Source: Molanna angustata (taxonomy: Eukaryota; Arthropoda; Insecta; Trichoptera; Molannidae). From it: a DNA stretch of 64,000 bases. The notes below the pieces were generated by a model that saw only the letters and a program-made list of their open reading frames with translations, did not search any database and had not been told where the DNA came from. The stretch covers positions 5,857,756 to 5,921,755 of the forward strand of contig OY754990.1 of the NCBI GenBank assembly GCA_963576475.1. Reading direction: 5' to 3'. Both the position numbers and the translations under genes were made by a program. Position 1 is the first letter of the stretch, and each line of letters opens with the position of its first letter. Shown here piece after piece: positions 54,708-63,770 of this stretch.

Positions 54708-55062
54708 TAAGAAATGAGGACATTAGGAAATAATGTAAGATGAAGAAAGATATCAATAATAGAATGAAAGTGAACACATTGAGATGGTTTGTCCACATGG
54801 GAAGAATGAATGAGGAACGCCTGACGAAGAAAATAAACATTGCGGAGAGGAATGGAATGAAAGGTCGGGGCCGCCCAATAAAGGGATGGCATGACCATGT
54901 AAACGATATTCTGAAAGACAGAAATGTTAGAAGTGTGAACAATAGACGAACATGTATGAGAATATGCATGAATGTTGACGAGGCGATGAATGTATGCCAA
55001 GATAGAAAAATGTGGCATTCGGTTCTCTTTTCTGCCTATCCCGCAAGGGACCTGGCGTGATG
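54708..55062 (+). pseudogene. GTAT-family LINE C-terminus
   Basis: A 106-codon frame (54740-55060) reads NNRMKVNTLRWFVHMGRMNE, ERLTKKINIAERNGMKGRGR, WHDHVNDILKDRNVRSVNNR, RTCMRICMNVDEAMNVCQDR and ends SAYPARDLA. Compared with 58755-59429 it has a stop in the upstream RK codons and a one-codon insertion before SAYPARDLA. The tail is shortened (TGGTATATTGTTGATGTA). Homologous to eight other copies here. Confidence 0.82.
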
Positions 55063-55247
55063 GTATATTGTTGATGTATTAACTACTTAATGAACTGTGT
55101 ATGTTTTCAGTTCCTGAACCTCGCTCGACGTTTGTCGCCCTATGTATCTACATTTCCATGTAATCCACAGGACGTTCCTCGAAAAGTAAGTTAAACAAAG
55201 TTTATATTTTATTTATTTATTTAAATATTGATTATAAAGGTGTAACA

Positions 55248-55380
55248 CTATGGAATAGTGGAGAGTCATGATTTCACAATTTTTAAGCATATTTTTTACA
55301 TCAATTACTCAACGGATATCATGTAGAGAGTGCACACTGAGTTTTTCATCATGATGTGTTTGTATGTATGGCGTAGGTAC
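55248..55380 (+). repeat. CTCCTCACTAAC MITE fragment
   Basis: GAATAGTGGAGAGTCATGAT, CACAATTTTTAAGCATATTT and TCATGATGTGTTTGTATGTA match the left part of the MITE. It is the closest match to the 137-bp satellite at the window start. Confidence 0.6.
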
Positions 55381-55689
55381 GGTGTATGGATACGGATATT
55401 CATATACCATACTTACAAGATACTGTAGATCTTCCATACTTACTGCTAACAGAACTTTATCGTCTGCATACATCAAATCTCGCACTATAACAGTACTCAA
55501 TTTTAACAAACTTATGGCTCTATAGTTTTTGCAGTCGAGCTTTGAGCCTTTACTTTAATACAAAGGTACCACGACTGCATTTCTCCATGATGGTCTGATA
55601 GAAATTAAATGCATCATTGTTATTAAACATTTCTTGTTTCATTATAGAAGGAGGCAAGATGAAAAAACAACATGCAGCCAGAATTCAGT

Positions 55690-55884
55690 GGAGAGTCTTA
55701 AAGAGAGTCTTCCCCCGGGCCACAACGTGGAGTGACGTACGTGGAAGACACTAAACAGACTGAGGACGGGCGTTGGGAGAACATTGGATAACCTGTCTAC
55801 ATGGGGCTTCCTGCAACAGGGAATACCAACGACATGTGACTGTGGACAATAACAGACCACCGCACATCTGTACAGCTGCCCCTC
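55690..55884 (+). pseudogene. Jockey-like LINE C-terminal fragment with zinc knuckle
   Basis: Plus frame: TLNRLRTGVGRTLDNLSTWG, FLQQGIPTTCDCGQ, stop, QTTAHLYSCPS. This is the C-terminal region of Jockey/RTE-type ORF2 (LNRLRTG.GR, KWG, then CxCG...QT..HLL..CP). It abuts a minus-oriented GTAT-family fragment at 55885. Confidence 0.7.
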
Positions 55885-55985
55885 GTTTACATGGTCGTGC
55901 CATCCTTTTCTAGGGCGCCCGCGACCTCTTATTCCGTTCCTGTCAGATTTGTATATTTTCTTCGTCAGGCGTTCTTCGTTCACTC
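55885..55985 (-). pseudogene. GTAT-family LINE fragment, inverted
   Basis: Minus frame RVNEERLTKKIYKSDRNGIR, GRGRPRKGWHDHVNE, identical in order to 58150-58260. Both ends are abrupt. The larger ORF 56049-55642 is a fusion by chance. Confidence 0.75.
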
Positions 55986-56035
55986 GCAAGAAAACAAATA
56001 ATTGATTGCGGAAACATATATCTTTAAAAAGACGT

Positions 56036-56348
56036 GTCCTGGTATTCAATCCAATCCGGGAATTGGCATACTATTGCATAGTGAACCGGACACAACAAGT
56101 TGTTTTGAAGGAAATCCATGTAATTTATACCATTAAGGTTGTCCAGCTAGTAGTATGGTCCCACGATAATATTGCCTATCACTCCTGCCCAAACATTGAC
56201 TCTAAATTTTCTCTGAAAGTACACTAAACGGGCCACGCAGGATTCTCATTAGACCACATGCATATAAATTGTGAAGGTTTATAATCCCCTCGCTAGTAAA
56301 TTTTGACTCGTTTATCCACAAAATTCTTTTTGAAAGGGTTGTATCGTC
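56036..56348 (-). pseudogene. DDE transposase fragment (IS630/Tc1-mariner type)
   Basis: Minus frames read RILWINESKFTSEGIINLHN, then MWSNENPAW, FQRKFRVNVWAGVIGNIIVG, LDNLNGINYMDFLQNN with frameshifts. The first motif matches the catalytic WxDE block of Tc3/mariner-like transposases (usually TDESKFT), with the aspartate changed to asparagine here. WSDENPH, VNVWCGI and GPY..G.LNG..Y..FL follow as in the family. The second and third catalytic acids lie beyond the fragment. It lies near the right end of the CACTG element, so it could be a relic of that element's own transposase or an independent insertion. Confidence 0.65.
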
Positions 56349-56660
56349 AATTTCAGCAATTTTTAGAAAAGGTAACTATCGCATGTACCTACATGAAAAG
56401 AGTTCATACCTAATTTAAATTATCTGAAACCCAGAATTTGTTGTTTTTTTGGCATTTTCAGAACCAACCTAACTTGCATGAAATAAAAATTATGTACTCT
56501 TGAGAATAAAAAGATGTTTTTTTTATATTTATTATGTTTAATATGTCTCTATGTATTAGAAATATAATATTTTTTTAATACAATAAATCACATTCCTGTG
56601 CAATAAATGAAATTTTGAATGAAACCTGTATTTTATTTCACTCCAAATATCCTACCTGTG
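56349..56660. other. No gene recognised
   Basis: AT-rich interior of the CACTG element. Confidence 0.4.
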
Positions 56661-56689
56661 TAAATTAGCAGAATACTGAGTAAGTAGAT

Positions 56690-57110
56690 TGAAAATAGCC
56701 AAGTAGCTTTGCTGTGGCTACAGAATAAATTAATTCAGAATACTGAGTGAGTTGATTAAATCTAACCAAGTTGTTTGCTGTGGATACTGAATGAATTAGT
56801 TCACATTACTGAGTAGTAGATTGAATTTAACCAAGTTGTTTGCTGTTGATACTGAATGAATTAGTTCACATTACTGAGTAGTAGATTGAATTTAACCAAG
56901 TTGTTTGCTGTGGATACTGAATGAATTAGTTCAGATTACTGAGTAGTTAATTAAATCTAACCAAGTTGTTTGCTGTGGATACTGAATGAATTAGTTCAGA
57001 TTACCGATTAGTAGATTGAAATTAGCCAAGTTGTTTGTTATGGATACTGAATGAATTAGTTCAGATTACCGAGTAAGTTGATAGAAATTAGCCAACTAGG
57101 TTGGTTGAAT
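56690..57110. repeat. 65-bp tandem array near the right end of the CACTG element
   Basis: Roughly six units with AACCAAGTTGTTTGCTGTGG, ATACTGAATGAATTAGTTCA, GATTACTGAGTAG. Diverged AAGTT..TTGGTT motifs continue to 57340 and also occur in the left subterminal region. Confidence 0.88.
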
Positions 57111-57371
57111 TTGACAGTTACTTTGCTGATATTACAAAGTTAGTAGGTTAAGTTTTGACAGGTTACTTGGCTGATTATACAAAGTTGTCCGTGGTTAACC
57201 AAGTTACTAGATTAATTTTGACAGATTGTTAACAAAGCTACTCGGTTAAAATTAGCAGACCATTTACTTGGCAATTTTTAGCAACGAACTTTGCAGGTAC
57301 TATATTAACAAAGTTGCTTGGTTATTATTAGCAGCAAATCATTTATTTTTAACAACTACATTTTTTGAGTG

Positions 57372-57453
57372 TAAAGATAGAACAATAAGGGCTAATTCCA
57401 TAAAATCCTTAAACTTATTCCGAAACGCACGACTTTATTCGATGACATGTTGA
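57372..57453 (+). pseudogene. MADF protein gene, second part
   Basis: After the TA duplication the frame resumes as CKDRTIRANSIKSLNLFRNA and ends RLYSMTC-stop at 57453. KDRTIRAN fits the middle of a MADF domain (Y.dr.kR..aw..I). A full MADF domain is about 85 residues; this copy stops at about 58 after joining, so the third helix is lost and the gene was already broken or lacked its next exon before the CACTG insertion. Confidence 0.65.
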
Positions 57454-57748
57454 AAAAAACAACGAGTTAACGTTCATTTCTTTGTCATTCCGTATAGACG
57501 TGTGAACATGGAATGAAAGAAAAATGAACCATTCACTCGAGTGAACGTTCACTCGAATGAACCGTCTGATATCTCCTTAAGCGAGTATCAAATATAGGTA
57601 CATATTTGCAAAAATTGAAAAGAATTGAATGAGTACTTTAGTCTATAATTGATAAAGTAAAATAAACACGCCGTACATAGCACACACACACTGATACATT
57701 TTGATTGTGATTAACTTTCAGAAAACAATCTCAGCATGATAGTAGATG

Positions 57749-57868
57749 ATATTTTTTAACAGATTTTTAATTATCTCAATAGAGACGAAGTTGGAATATT
57801 TATTTATATATTAAATTATATATTAAATTATTTATATATTAAATTTTTATATTTATATATTAAACAGA
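57749..57868. repeat. Left arm of palindromic repeat and AT microsatellite
   Basis: GATATTTTTTAACAGATTTT, then TCTCAATAGAGACGAAGTTG, inverted at 58437-58495. It is followed by TATATTAAAT repeats and the LINE. Confidence 0.75.
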
Positions 57869-58436
57869 GTGAATGGAGCACTTAGACCAGTTATGAATGA
57901 TCGCAACATATCAAGAGACGCTAAAGTTGCCATTCATAACGCAATCGTAGTGCCAACCCTGACGTATGCAAGTGAGACCTGGACATGGCAGAAGTCGCAC
58001 GAAAGCAGAATAAATGCAGTTGAAATGAGATCGCTTAGAAGAATTTGTAACAGAACGATAGAGTTCGGAATGAAGATACAAGGAAAGAATGTAAGATAAA
58101 GAAAGATGTAATTAACAGAATGAAAGTTAACACATTGAGATGGTTTGGCCACTTGGGGAGAATGAACGAAGAACGCCTGACGAAGAAAATATACAAAGCT
58201 GACAGGAACGGAATAAGAGGTCGCGGGCGCCCAAGAAAAGGATGGCACGACCATGTAAACGATATTTTGAAAGATGGAAATGTAAGAAGCATGAACAACA
58301 GACGAACATGTATAAGACGATGTATGAATGTTGATGAGGCGATGAATGTGTGTCAAGATAGAAAAATGTGGCGTTCGGTTCTCTCTGCCTACCCCGTGAG
58401 GGACATGGCGTGATGGTATGTATGTATGTATGTAAA
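57869..58436 (+). pseudogene. GTAT-family LINE C-terminus between inverted repeat arms
   Basis: The first frame (57869-58099) reads NGALRPVMNDRNISRDAKVA, AIVVPTLTYASETWTWQKSH, SRINAVEMRSLRRICNRTI; a deletion shifts the frame, and 58120-58413 continues MKVNTLRWFGHLGRMNEERL, GRGRPRKGWHDHVNDILKDG, NNRRTCIRRCMNVDEAMNVC, WRSVLSAYPVRDMA. It ends in GTATGTATGTATGTA. Relative to 58755 it lacks the YDRVRNEDIRKECR region in frame. Second-best preserved copy. Confidence 0.85.
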
Positions 58437-58553
58437 TATTCCAACTTCGTCTCTATTGAGATAATTAAAAATCTGTTAAAAAATATCTTTGACTCCCGAC
58501 AGGGAAAAAAAATCCAATGTTTGCGCATATGCAATAATAAAAATATTCGAATA
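58437..58553 (-). repeat. Right arm of palindromic repeat
   Basis: Inverse of the repeat at 18466 (CAACTTCGTCTCTATTGAGA, CCCGACAGGGAAAAAAAATC, TTTGCGCATATGCAATAATA). Together with 57749-57803 it flanks the LINE. The MITE resumes right after it. Confidence 0.75.
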
Positions 58554-58754
58554 CTAGTTGATAATCTGCAATAAAAAAATTGCCTTGAAAGTTGCGAAAT
58601 CGTAACTCTCACTACATATATCCCCTTGGGTTAGTGAGAAGTAAAAACTAAAACCCTTTTAAAATTTCTTACTTACATAATTGACTATGAGTAAAATATA
58701 TGTATATAAATTAGAATAGTGTATGAGTGTATGTACGTGTGTATGAGTTTGGGG

Positions 58755-59450
58755 TATATGTGTGTGAACAAGCTCGAGCTCGAGCAAGTCGACGAATATG
58801 TATATCTGGGAAGTATGTTTCAACGGAATGGACGGATTGATAAGGAGATCGAAAGAAGAGTTATGGCAGGAAACAGAGGGAATGAAGCACTTAAACCAGT
58901 TATGAACGACCGCAACATATCTAAGGATGCTAAAGTTGCCATTCATAATGCTATCTTAGTGCCAACCTTGACGTATGCAAGTGAAACCTGGACATGGCAG
59001 AAGTCGCACGAAAATAGAATAAATGCAGTTGAAATGAGATCGCTAAGAAGAATCTGTAATAGAACGATGTATGACAGGGTCAGAAATGAGGACATAAGGA
59101 AAGAATGTAGGATAAAGAAAGATGTTATTAATAGAATGAAAGTGAACACATTGAGATGGTTTGGCCACATGGGGAGAATGAATGAGGAACGCCTGACGAA
59201 GAAAATATACATTGCGGACAGGAATGGAATGAGAGGTCGGGGACGCCCAAGGAAGGGATGGCACGTCCATGTGAACGGTATTTTGAAAGACGGAAATGTT
59301 AGAAGCGTGAACAACAGACGAACATGTATAAGACGATGTATGAATGTTGTCGAGGCAAAGAATGTATGCCAAGAAAGAAGTAAGTGGCGTTCGGTTCTCT
59401 CTGCCTACCCCGTGAGGGACATGGCGTGATGGTATGTATGTATGTATATA
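58755..59450 (+). pseudogene. GTAT-family LINE, longest open C-terminus (RTE-like)
   Basis: Open from about 58755 to the stop at 59427-59429 (236 codons from an upstream ATG in GT-rich DNA). Order: LELEQVDEYVYLGSMFQRNG, IDKEIERRVMAGNRGNEALK, DAKVAIHNAILVPTLTYASE, RSLRRICNRTMYDRVRNEDI, MKVNTLRWFGHMGRMNEERL, GRGRPRKGWHVHVNGILKDG, NNRRTCIRRCMNVVEAKNVC, WRSVLSAYPVRDMA. YVYLGS marks the region right after the RT core of RTE-like ORFs, so about the last 220 residues are present. The tail is GTATGTATGTATGTATATAT. No frameshift or stop: the youngest copy and the best reference for the family in this window. 5'-truncated, so not autonomous. Confidence 0.88.
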
Positions 59451-60338
59451 TGTGTGTGAGTTTGTGTATATAAGTGCTAGAGAGAGAGAATATACATATA
59501 TCTGCTAGCTCGCATAAGTTATTTCAATCAATCTCGATACTACAATCGTTCGGTAAAGTTTAATCGTTGTTCTGGACGGTTCCTGAATTAAAAGCAGGTA
59601 TAGTTTGGTAATTTAATATTGTTAGTAGGGGCCAATATATTTTAAAAACAGCAAAATAGTGCTAGCAATAATTATTTTGCTGTAGCGATAAATTACGGCG
59701 ATGAATCGAAACGACGTAACGCCGGCGACGAGTGTTCCCATATCACTTTTCATAGTGTATAACGCCCGTATCACTTCTGAAACACACACCCACGTGGTGC
59801 TCAAACTTTAATTTACTGCAAAACTATCATATTATATGAAACTTTGCTTCTAAAACTATGTAGCCATTTTAACCCCACGACCCTTAATTTATTTTGAGTT
59901 TGCGGTGGATACCTACCTATCAATTTAACTTTATATTTTACCGCAGTGAATTTTTTTACGATGTTCACAATTTTAATAACATAACTTAGTAATAATCCTT
60001 AAAAGTAACCGAGGTGTAAAATGGTTTTGATAATAAACTGAATAAAAAATACGAGTTTGAAACTACAGCTAATTTGGTAACAAAAAAACATTCGAGTTTT
60101 TATAAATTTTCTTAATTCAATGTACATACATGTATTTTTAAGGGAGATATTAAATAATAGTATCAACGTCATTGAGTTTAGTATTAAAAATATAATAAGA
60201 TCGATCAATGAAGTTCAAGAACATTTGTAACTATGCCGTATTGTGTTTGCGATGCTCTTTGAGTAACACATAAAAATATTTTATTTTATTTGGGAACCAT
60301 GTGATTCATATTAATTACACCAACATAGTTAACTAGTC
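59451..60338. other. No gene recognised
   Basis: AT-rich; short ORFs only. Starts with GAGAGAGAGA and GTGTGTG microsatellite remains. Confidence 0.5.
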
Positions 60339-61625
60339 TCTTTCTATGGCTCTGAAATAAAAATCGCGTCAGAGATTGGATTTATGACAGGTATTATGGC
60401 GGACATTAGGATCTGGTTGATCTGTTTTGTGTGAGCCTATAATATGTTTGTTGAGGTAATGATTGTGATTGCAGAAAGTGGAGATAGGCCCGAGATATCA
60501 GTTGGCCCTTAAATCGTTGGCTTTAGTAATCCAAGTTAAAAATTTAGGGAAGATTAAATTTCATTCGCGTATTTCAGTGCAAAATGAAACGTCAGTTACG
60601 TAATCTTCAACTATAGATAATATAGATATATTTTACGTTTTTTATGGTTATTGTCTATAACGCATCTGTCAAATTGTAATAACCTTAAATGATACGTGAC
60701 GCGAAGCTGTGACTAAATATTATTTTATTATTATAACAACACATTATTTTATTTGTTTCATTACACAGCATGTTACTTTTTCAATTTTTTATACCGATCG
60801 ATATGTTTTTTTAATTAAAATCAAACATTGTAGTGAAAAAATGTCATTGAATATGTACTAAGTACGTAGTAGATCAATGCAAAATGTATGTACATTTTAC
60901 AGATGGATATGGAACTAAGTGATAATGGTAAAATAGTGTCTTATGTAGAAAATTTAAGAATACACATTATATATATAGAAACAGGATGGATCAATTTAAA
61001 AAGTGGGATGAAAAACATTGCAAAAATAATGTTGCGTGCCTGACGTTTCATTATGGCTGACAGTTTATTTCGTTTGTTGTCAGGCAATACATTATAATTA
61101 TGTAAAAAAGAAAATAAATATTAAATACATGAACCACTTCTATATCGTCTTTTATTTTAACAACAAAAATAAATCATGATTATAATTATTATGCATAGTT
61201 ATTTGTACTATAAAATTAAATAAAACATTAAAGCGTGCGGCGATTAGTACGCCACCTGGCGAAAAAGACTAGAAACAATACTTAACTCAAGATTAAGACA
61301 CGCGATCCGCCAGAAACGTTGAGTTAAATATTTGTCGTTTAGTGACGTATTTAAGGGAAGATTAGGTACTGAAATACGCAATATTTTTGTTAAACTTGAG
61401 TTAAACTCCTAAGGGCCGACTGAAATACTGGGCCATAGTGTACATATTTAGTGTGGAACGGGAACAATCACCTGGTTCATAATTGCATATAATTGTCAAT
61501 AAAAATTGTAAACTGCTAGCCCTATAACAGGATTTCCCAGTTTGGCAGCAGTAATCGACTTATTGTTCTCATTATATGTAAATATGGTGTGATAAAAGGT
61601 AAATAAGTAAATAAAATAAAATAAA
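60339..61625 (+). repeat. Retroposon with AAATA tail, split by a TIR element
   Basis: 60339-60486 and 61435-61625 join to give the retroposon seen at 24718 and 27734 (TCTTTCTATGGCTCTGAAAT..GATTGCAGAAAG, then GTGTACATATTTAGTGTGGA..GGTAAATAAGTAAATAAAA). Confidence 0.8.
60487..61434. mobile_element. GGCCC-TIR element, 948 bp, ATA duplication
   Basis: Left end GGCCCGAGATATCAGTTGGC; right end GCCGACTGAAATACTGGGCC, its inverse with mismatches. ATA at 60484-60486 and 61435-61437 is the duplication. Related to 31808-32383 (shared CAGAAACGTTGAGTTAAAT, GTGACGTATTT..GGGAAGATTAGG). It is longer but still has no ORF with a transposase motif. Confidence 0.8.
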
Positions 61626-62257
61626 AGTTATTTTTTCGTACATTAGTCTTACACCTAGTTATTTTGAACGTATTATTTGTTCTGGTATTTCGGGGGGGAC
61701 ATGAATATTTATAATTTCTAGTAGATAAGAACAGTCTATCGTATTGTTTAAGATTTTATATAAAAAAATGCGTCGTTGATTGTTCTTCTTATTTCCAGTG
61801 GTGGGATTTTTAGATGATTTTGAACATCAGAAATAGAGTTAAAGCTCCCATACGATTTATGCATTATATGTCTACAAAATCTATTTTGAATTCTATCAAT
61901 TCTCTGTTTAGAATTCTGATGGCTTATTTACCTACTTGTATCAATGTGTATGTAAATCCTATTTTTTTTTTAATGTAAAAAAAAATTGTTAGTAAAAATA
62001 TCATTTGACTCCCGAAAGGGAAAAAAATCCAATGCTTTCCGAACAACCTATTATATTTATGAAGTAGATAAGTAATAGTGATTTGTGTTGTATATAAAAG
62101 GGTTTTTGCAAAATTCGTTAATGTTTCGTCTTTATGTCAAAGGAAATATTTCAGAAATAGAACCCTTGAGGGATAACTTTACCCCTTTGAAGCCCAAATG
62201 TAATATCATCAAACATGTAGGTACCTATATATATATGAATTTTTATATGAATGTTTC
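61626..62257. other. No gene; small repeat fragment
   Basis: 61990-62035 (ATTTGACTCCCGAAAGGGAA, AAATCCAATGC) is a sliver of the repeat at 18466. Otherwise unrecognised. Confidence 0.5.
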
Positions 62258-62322
62258 AAGGAAAGACGTGTATGGCGCTCGGTCCTCTCCGCCTACCCCT
62301 ATAGTTACATGATGTGATGGTA
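62258..62322 (+). pseudogene. GTAT-family LINE, last ~20 codons
   Basis: Reads QERRVWRSVLSAYPYSYMM and stop, then GATGGTACG, matching the closing WRSVLSAYP.RDMA-stop-TGATGG of the family. Confidence 0.65.
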
Positions 62323-62955
62323 CGCAGGTACACTGTCTACATGATATAAGTACGTTGAGGAATTTATGCAGAAAAATCTTACTTTCCATTATTCCATTGT
62401 AGTGTAGAGTAAAATATGATATAAAATTGTTGTTTTATGATATAATTTTTCAAAAATTTGAATATTTTTAGCGCGTCTTTTCGACACGACCTGTACAACG
62501 AAATATATCGACCATTTTCAAAACCAACCCACGTTTATTGTCCATTCGTCACAAATCGAAATTGTAGGGGAATGGCATAGATTTTCGATACCCATGCACA
62601 GGTTATTTCGAGATCTTGTATTGTTTCATTTTAGTATGCAGCACGTTGTAAATACAGGTGTCCTTAATCCTCAAATTCCTCGAATGTGAATCTTCTATTC
62701 ACATTTGTCGATTGTTCTTTTTGCATTATGGTGCCGAGATTGCCAATCTAGAGGGCTCCACGAGCTACCTTTCGTGCAATGCATATTTTTTTTTCTTGTC
62801 GCTCACTTAGGGTTCTGTAAAGCAGCCATATGCAGAGCGGGTGGTGGTGGACGGAGCGAACTTAATTCATCATGATCATCATCAACCCATGTGCGCTCCC
62901 AGGGTGAAGCGTGTGATTGTCACCCAGTTTTTCCAAGATAATCTGTCTGTTTTTT
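62323..62955. other. Non-coding with a dispersed repeat
   Basis: 62748-62840 (GAGGGCTCCACGAGCTACCT, TTTCGTGCAATGCAT, TTGTCGCTCACTTAGGGTT) matches 28940-29060. No gene seen. Confidence 0.5.
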
Positions 62956-62956
62956 T

Positions 62957-63289
62957 TTATTCTATTGAATTTACAATACTACTTAAGCCTGTTTTTTTTT
63001 CCATTCTTAGACATAGGCCTCCCCACTCCTCCTCAAAAACTGTTCCTGATCCTCCACTACTCCCTGTCTTGGGCACACTGCATCCATCTCCATCCGGCAC
63101 ATTTCTTGATGTCATCTGACCACCTCGCCTGGGGTCTGCCGACATCTCTTCGGCTTGTTCTCGGTCCATTTTTGGTCCATCGTGAATCCTGGCATCTGGC
63201 AATATGCCCAGCCCAGCTCCACTTAAGACCAGCGACCCTTTCCGCTACATCGTCCGATCGGCATTTAACAAAATGAAAAATCTTCTCCT
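62957..63289 (-). pseudogene. RTE-like LINE C-terminus (WSDDIKK type)
   Basis: Minus frame (63311-63057) reads VAERVAGLKWSWAGHIARCQ, DSRWTKNGP, GRPQARWSDDIKKCAGWRWM, QCAQDRE. These motifs (LKW.WAGHIAR, R.TxR..GRP..RW.DDI....G..W...AQDR..W) are the classical end of RTE-type endonuclease-reverse transcriptases in insects. After QDRE the frame continues with a stop. It lies head-to-head with the next LINE at 63290. Confidence 0.82.
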
Positions 63290-63770
63290 CGACGAGACAA
63301 AGAATGGTCAAGTGTTATGTGTGGTCAGTTCTGCTTTATGGGGTTGAGGCGTGGACTCTCAAAGTTAATATTATAAACCGCCTCGAAGCATTTGAAATGT
63401 GGATCCACCGCAGAATGCTAAGAATATCGTGGAATGACATGGACAGTAACACTGAAGTACTACTTAGAGCCAACACCAAGAGAGAATTAGGTATTCACCA
63501 ATGTTAAGCTCCGTAAAGTGTTGCACTTTGGCCATATTCTGAGAGGTGAAAAGTATGCCATCCTTCAGCTCGTCATGAAGGGGAAGATTGAGGGTCGTTG
63601 AGGGGTCGAAAGAAGGCAGCTTTTCTGGCTGCGAAACATCCGGGAATGAAACGGTATGAGAACTGTGGAGAAGTTGTTTCGCACTGCACAGGACAGGGAG
63701 GCTTTCTCTATGGTGGTCGTCAACGTCAGGGGGACCTGTCATGACACAAGAAGGAGAATTTTATATTGTT
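63290..63770 (+). pseudogene. RTE-like LINE C-terminus (homologue of 41945-42418)
   Basis: The first frame (63304-63507) reads MVKCYVWSVLLYGVEAWTLK, IINRLEAFEMWIHRRMLRIS, NTEVLLRANTKREL; frameshifts then give KVLHFGHILRGEKYAILQLV, FWLRNIRE, EKLFRTAQDREAFSMVVVNV. The end lies near GTCATGACACAAGAAGGAGA at 63738-63757. Decayed by at least two frameshifts and one stop. Confidence 0.8.

Larger units (their letters stand above)
49927..57371. mobile_element. 7.4-kb element with CACTG ends, TA duplication and subterminal repeats
   Basis: Left end CACTGAAAAAATCTAAAGTT; right end AACTACATTTTTTGAGTG. TA flanks both sides (49925-49926, 57372-57373) and deleting the element restores the MADF frame. The left subterminal region has two ~115-bp repeats (GTCATATTGGTAGTTATT near 49975 and GTCATGTTGGTAGTTATT near 50092, with AACAAAGTTGCACTTGG). 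The right one has a 65-bp array (56690-57110). CACTG ends with 2-3 bp duplications and subterminal repeats resemble CACTA/EnSpm elements; TA also fits Tc1/mariner. I found no intact transposase, so the class is open. Its interior is filled with later insertions. Confidence 0.75.
49520..57577. mobile_element. PIF/Harbinger-like element with MADF exon, ~611 bp net, split by a 7.4-kb element
   Basis: Left end AGGTGATATCAGACGGTTCA; right end TGAACCGTCTGATATCTCCT, its inverse with one mismatch. TAA at 49517-49519 and 57578-57580 is the target duplication within the MITE. Subterminal sequence repeats GAACGTTCACTCGAATGAAC-type palindromes at both ends. Once the nested element is removed about 611 bp remains, including the start of a MADF-domain gene. 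PIF/Harbinger elements typically carry a transposase plus a Myb/SANT- or MADF-type protein; here the transposase is absent. The class is inferred from the 3-bp duplication and the MADF gene. Confidence 0.75.
49206..58645 (-). mobile_element. CTCCTCACTAAC MITE, split into three parts by nested insertions
   Basis: Segments 49206-49516, 57578-57748 and 58554-58645 align in order with the whole copy at 26213-26775 read inverted: GAGTGGGTTGTGGCCAATGC..TCAGATATCC, then GCGAGTATCAAATATAGGTA..AATCTCAGCATGATA, then ACTAGTTGATAAT..GTTAGTGAGAAGTAAAAAC. The intervening sequences are the TAA-flanked element (49520-57577) and the palindromic repeat with a LINE (57749-58553). Confidence 0.8.

Noticed and set aside
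55111..55185. Exon-like segment (ATGTTTTCAG acceptor, AAAA|GTAAGT donor)
   Set aside because: Single open frame of 25 codons, but phase-incompatible with the upstream candidate and located inside a transposon nest.
49206..58645. An undescribed functional gene system in the nest
   Set aside because: All coding traces are truncated or frameshifted transposon genes; the interest is structural.
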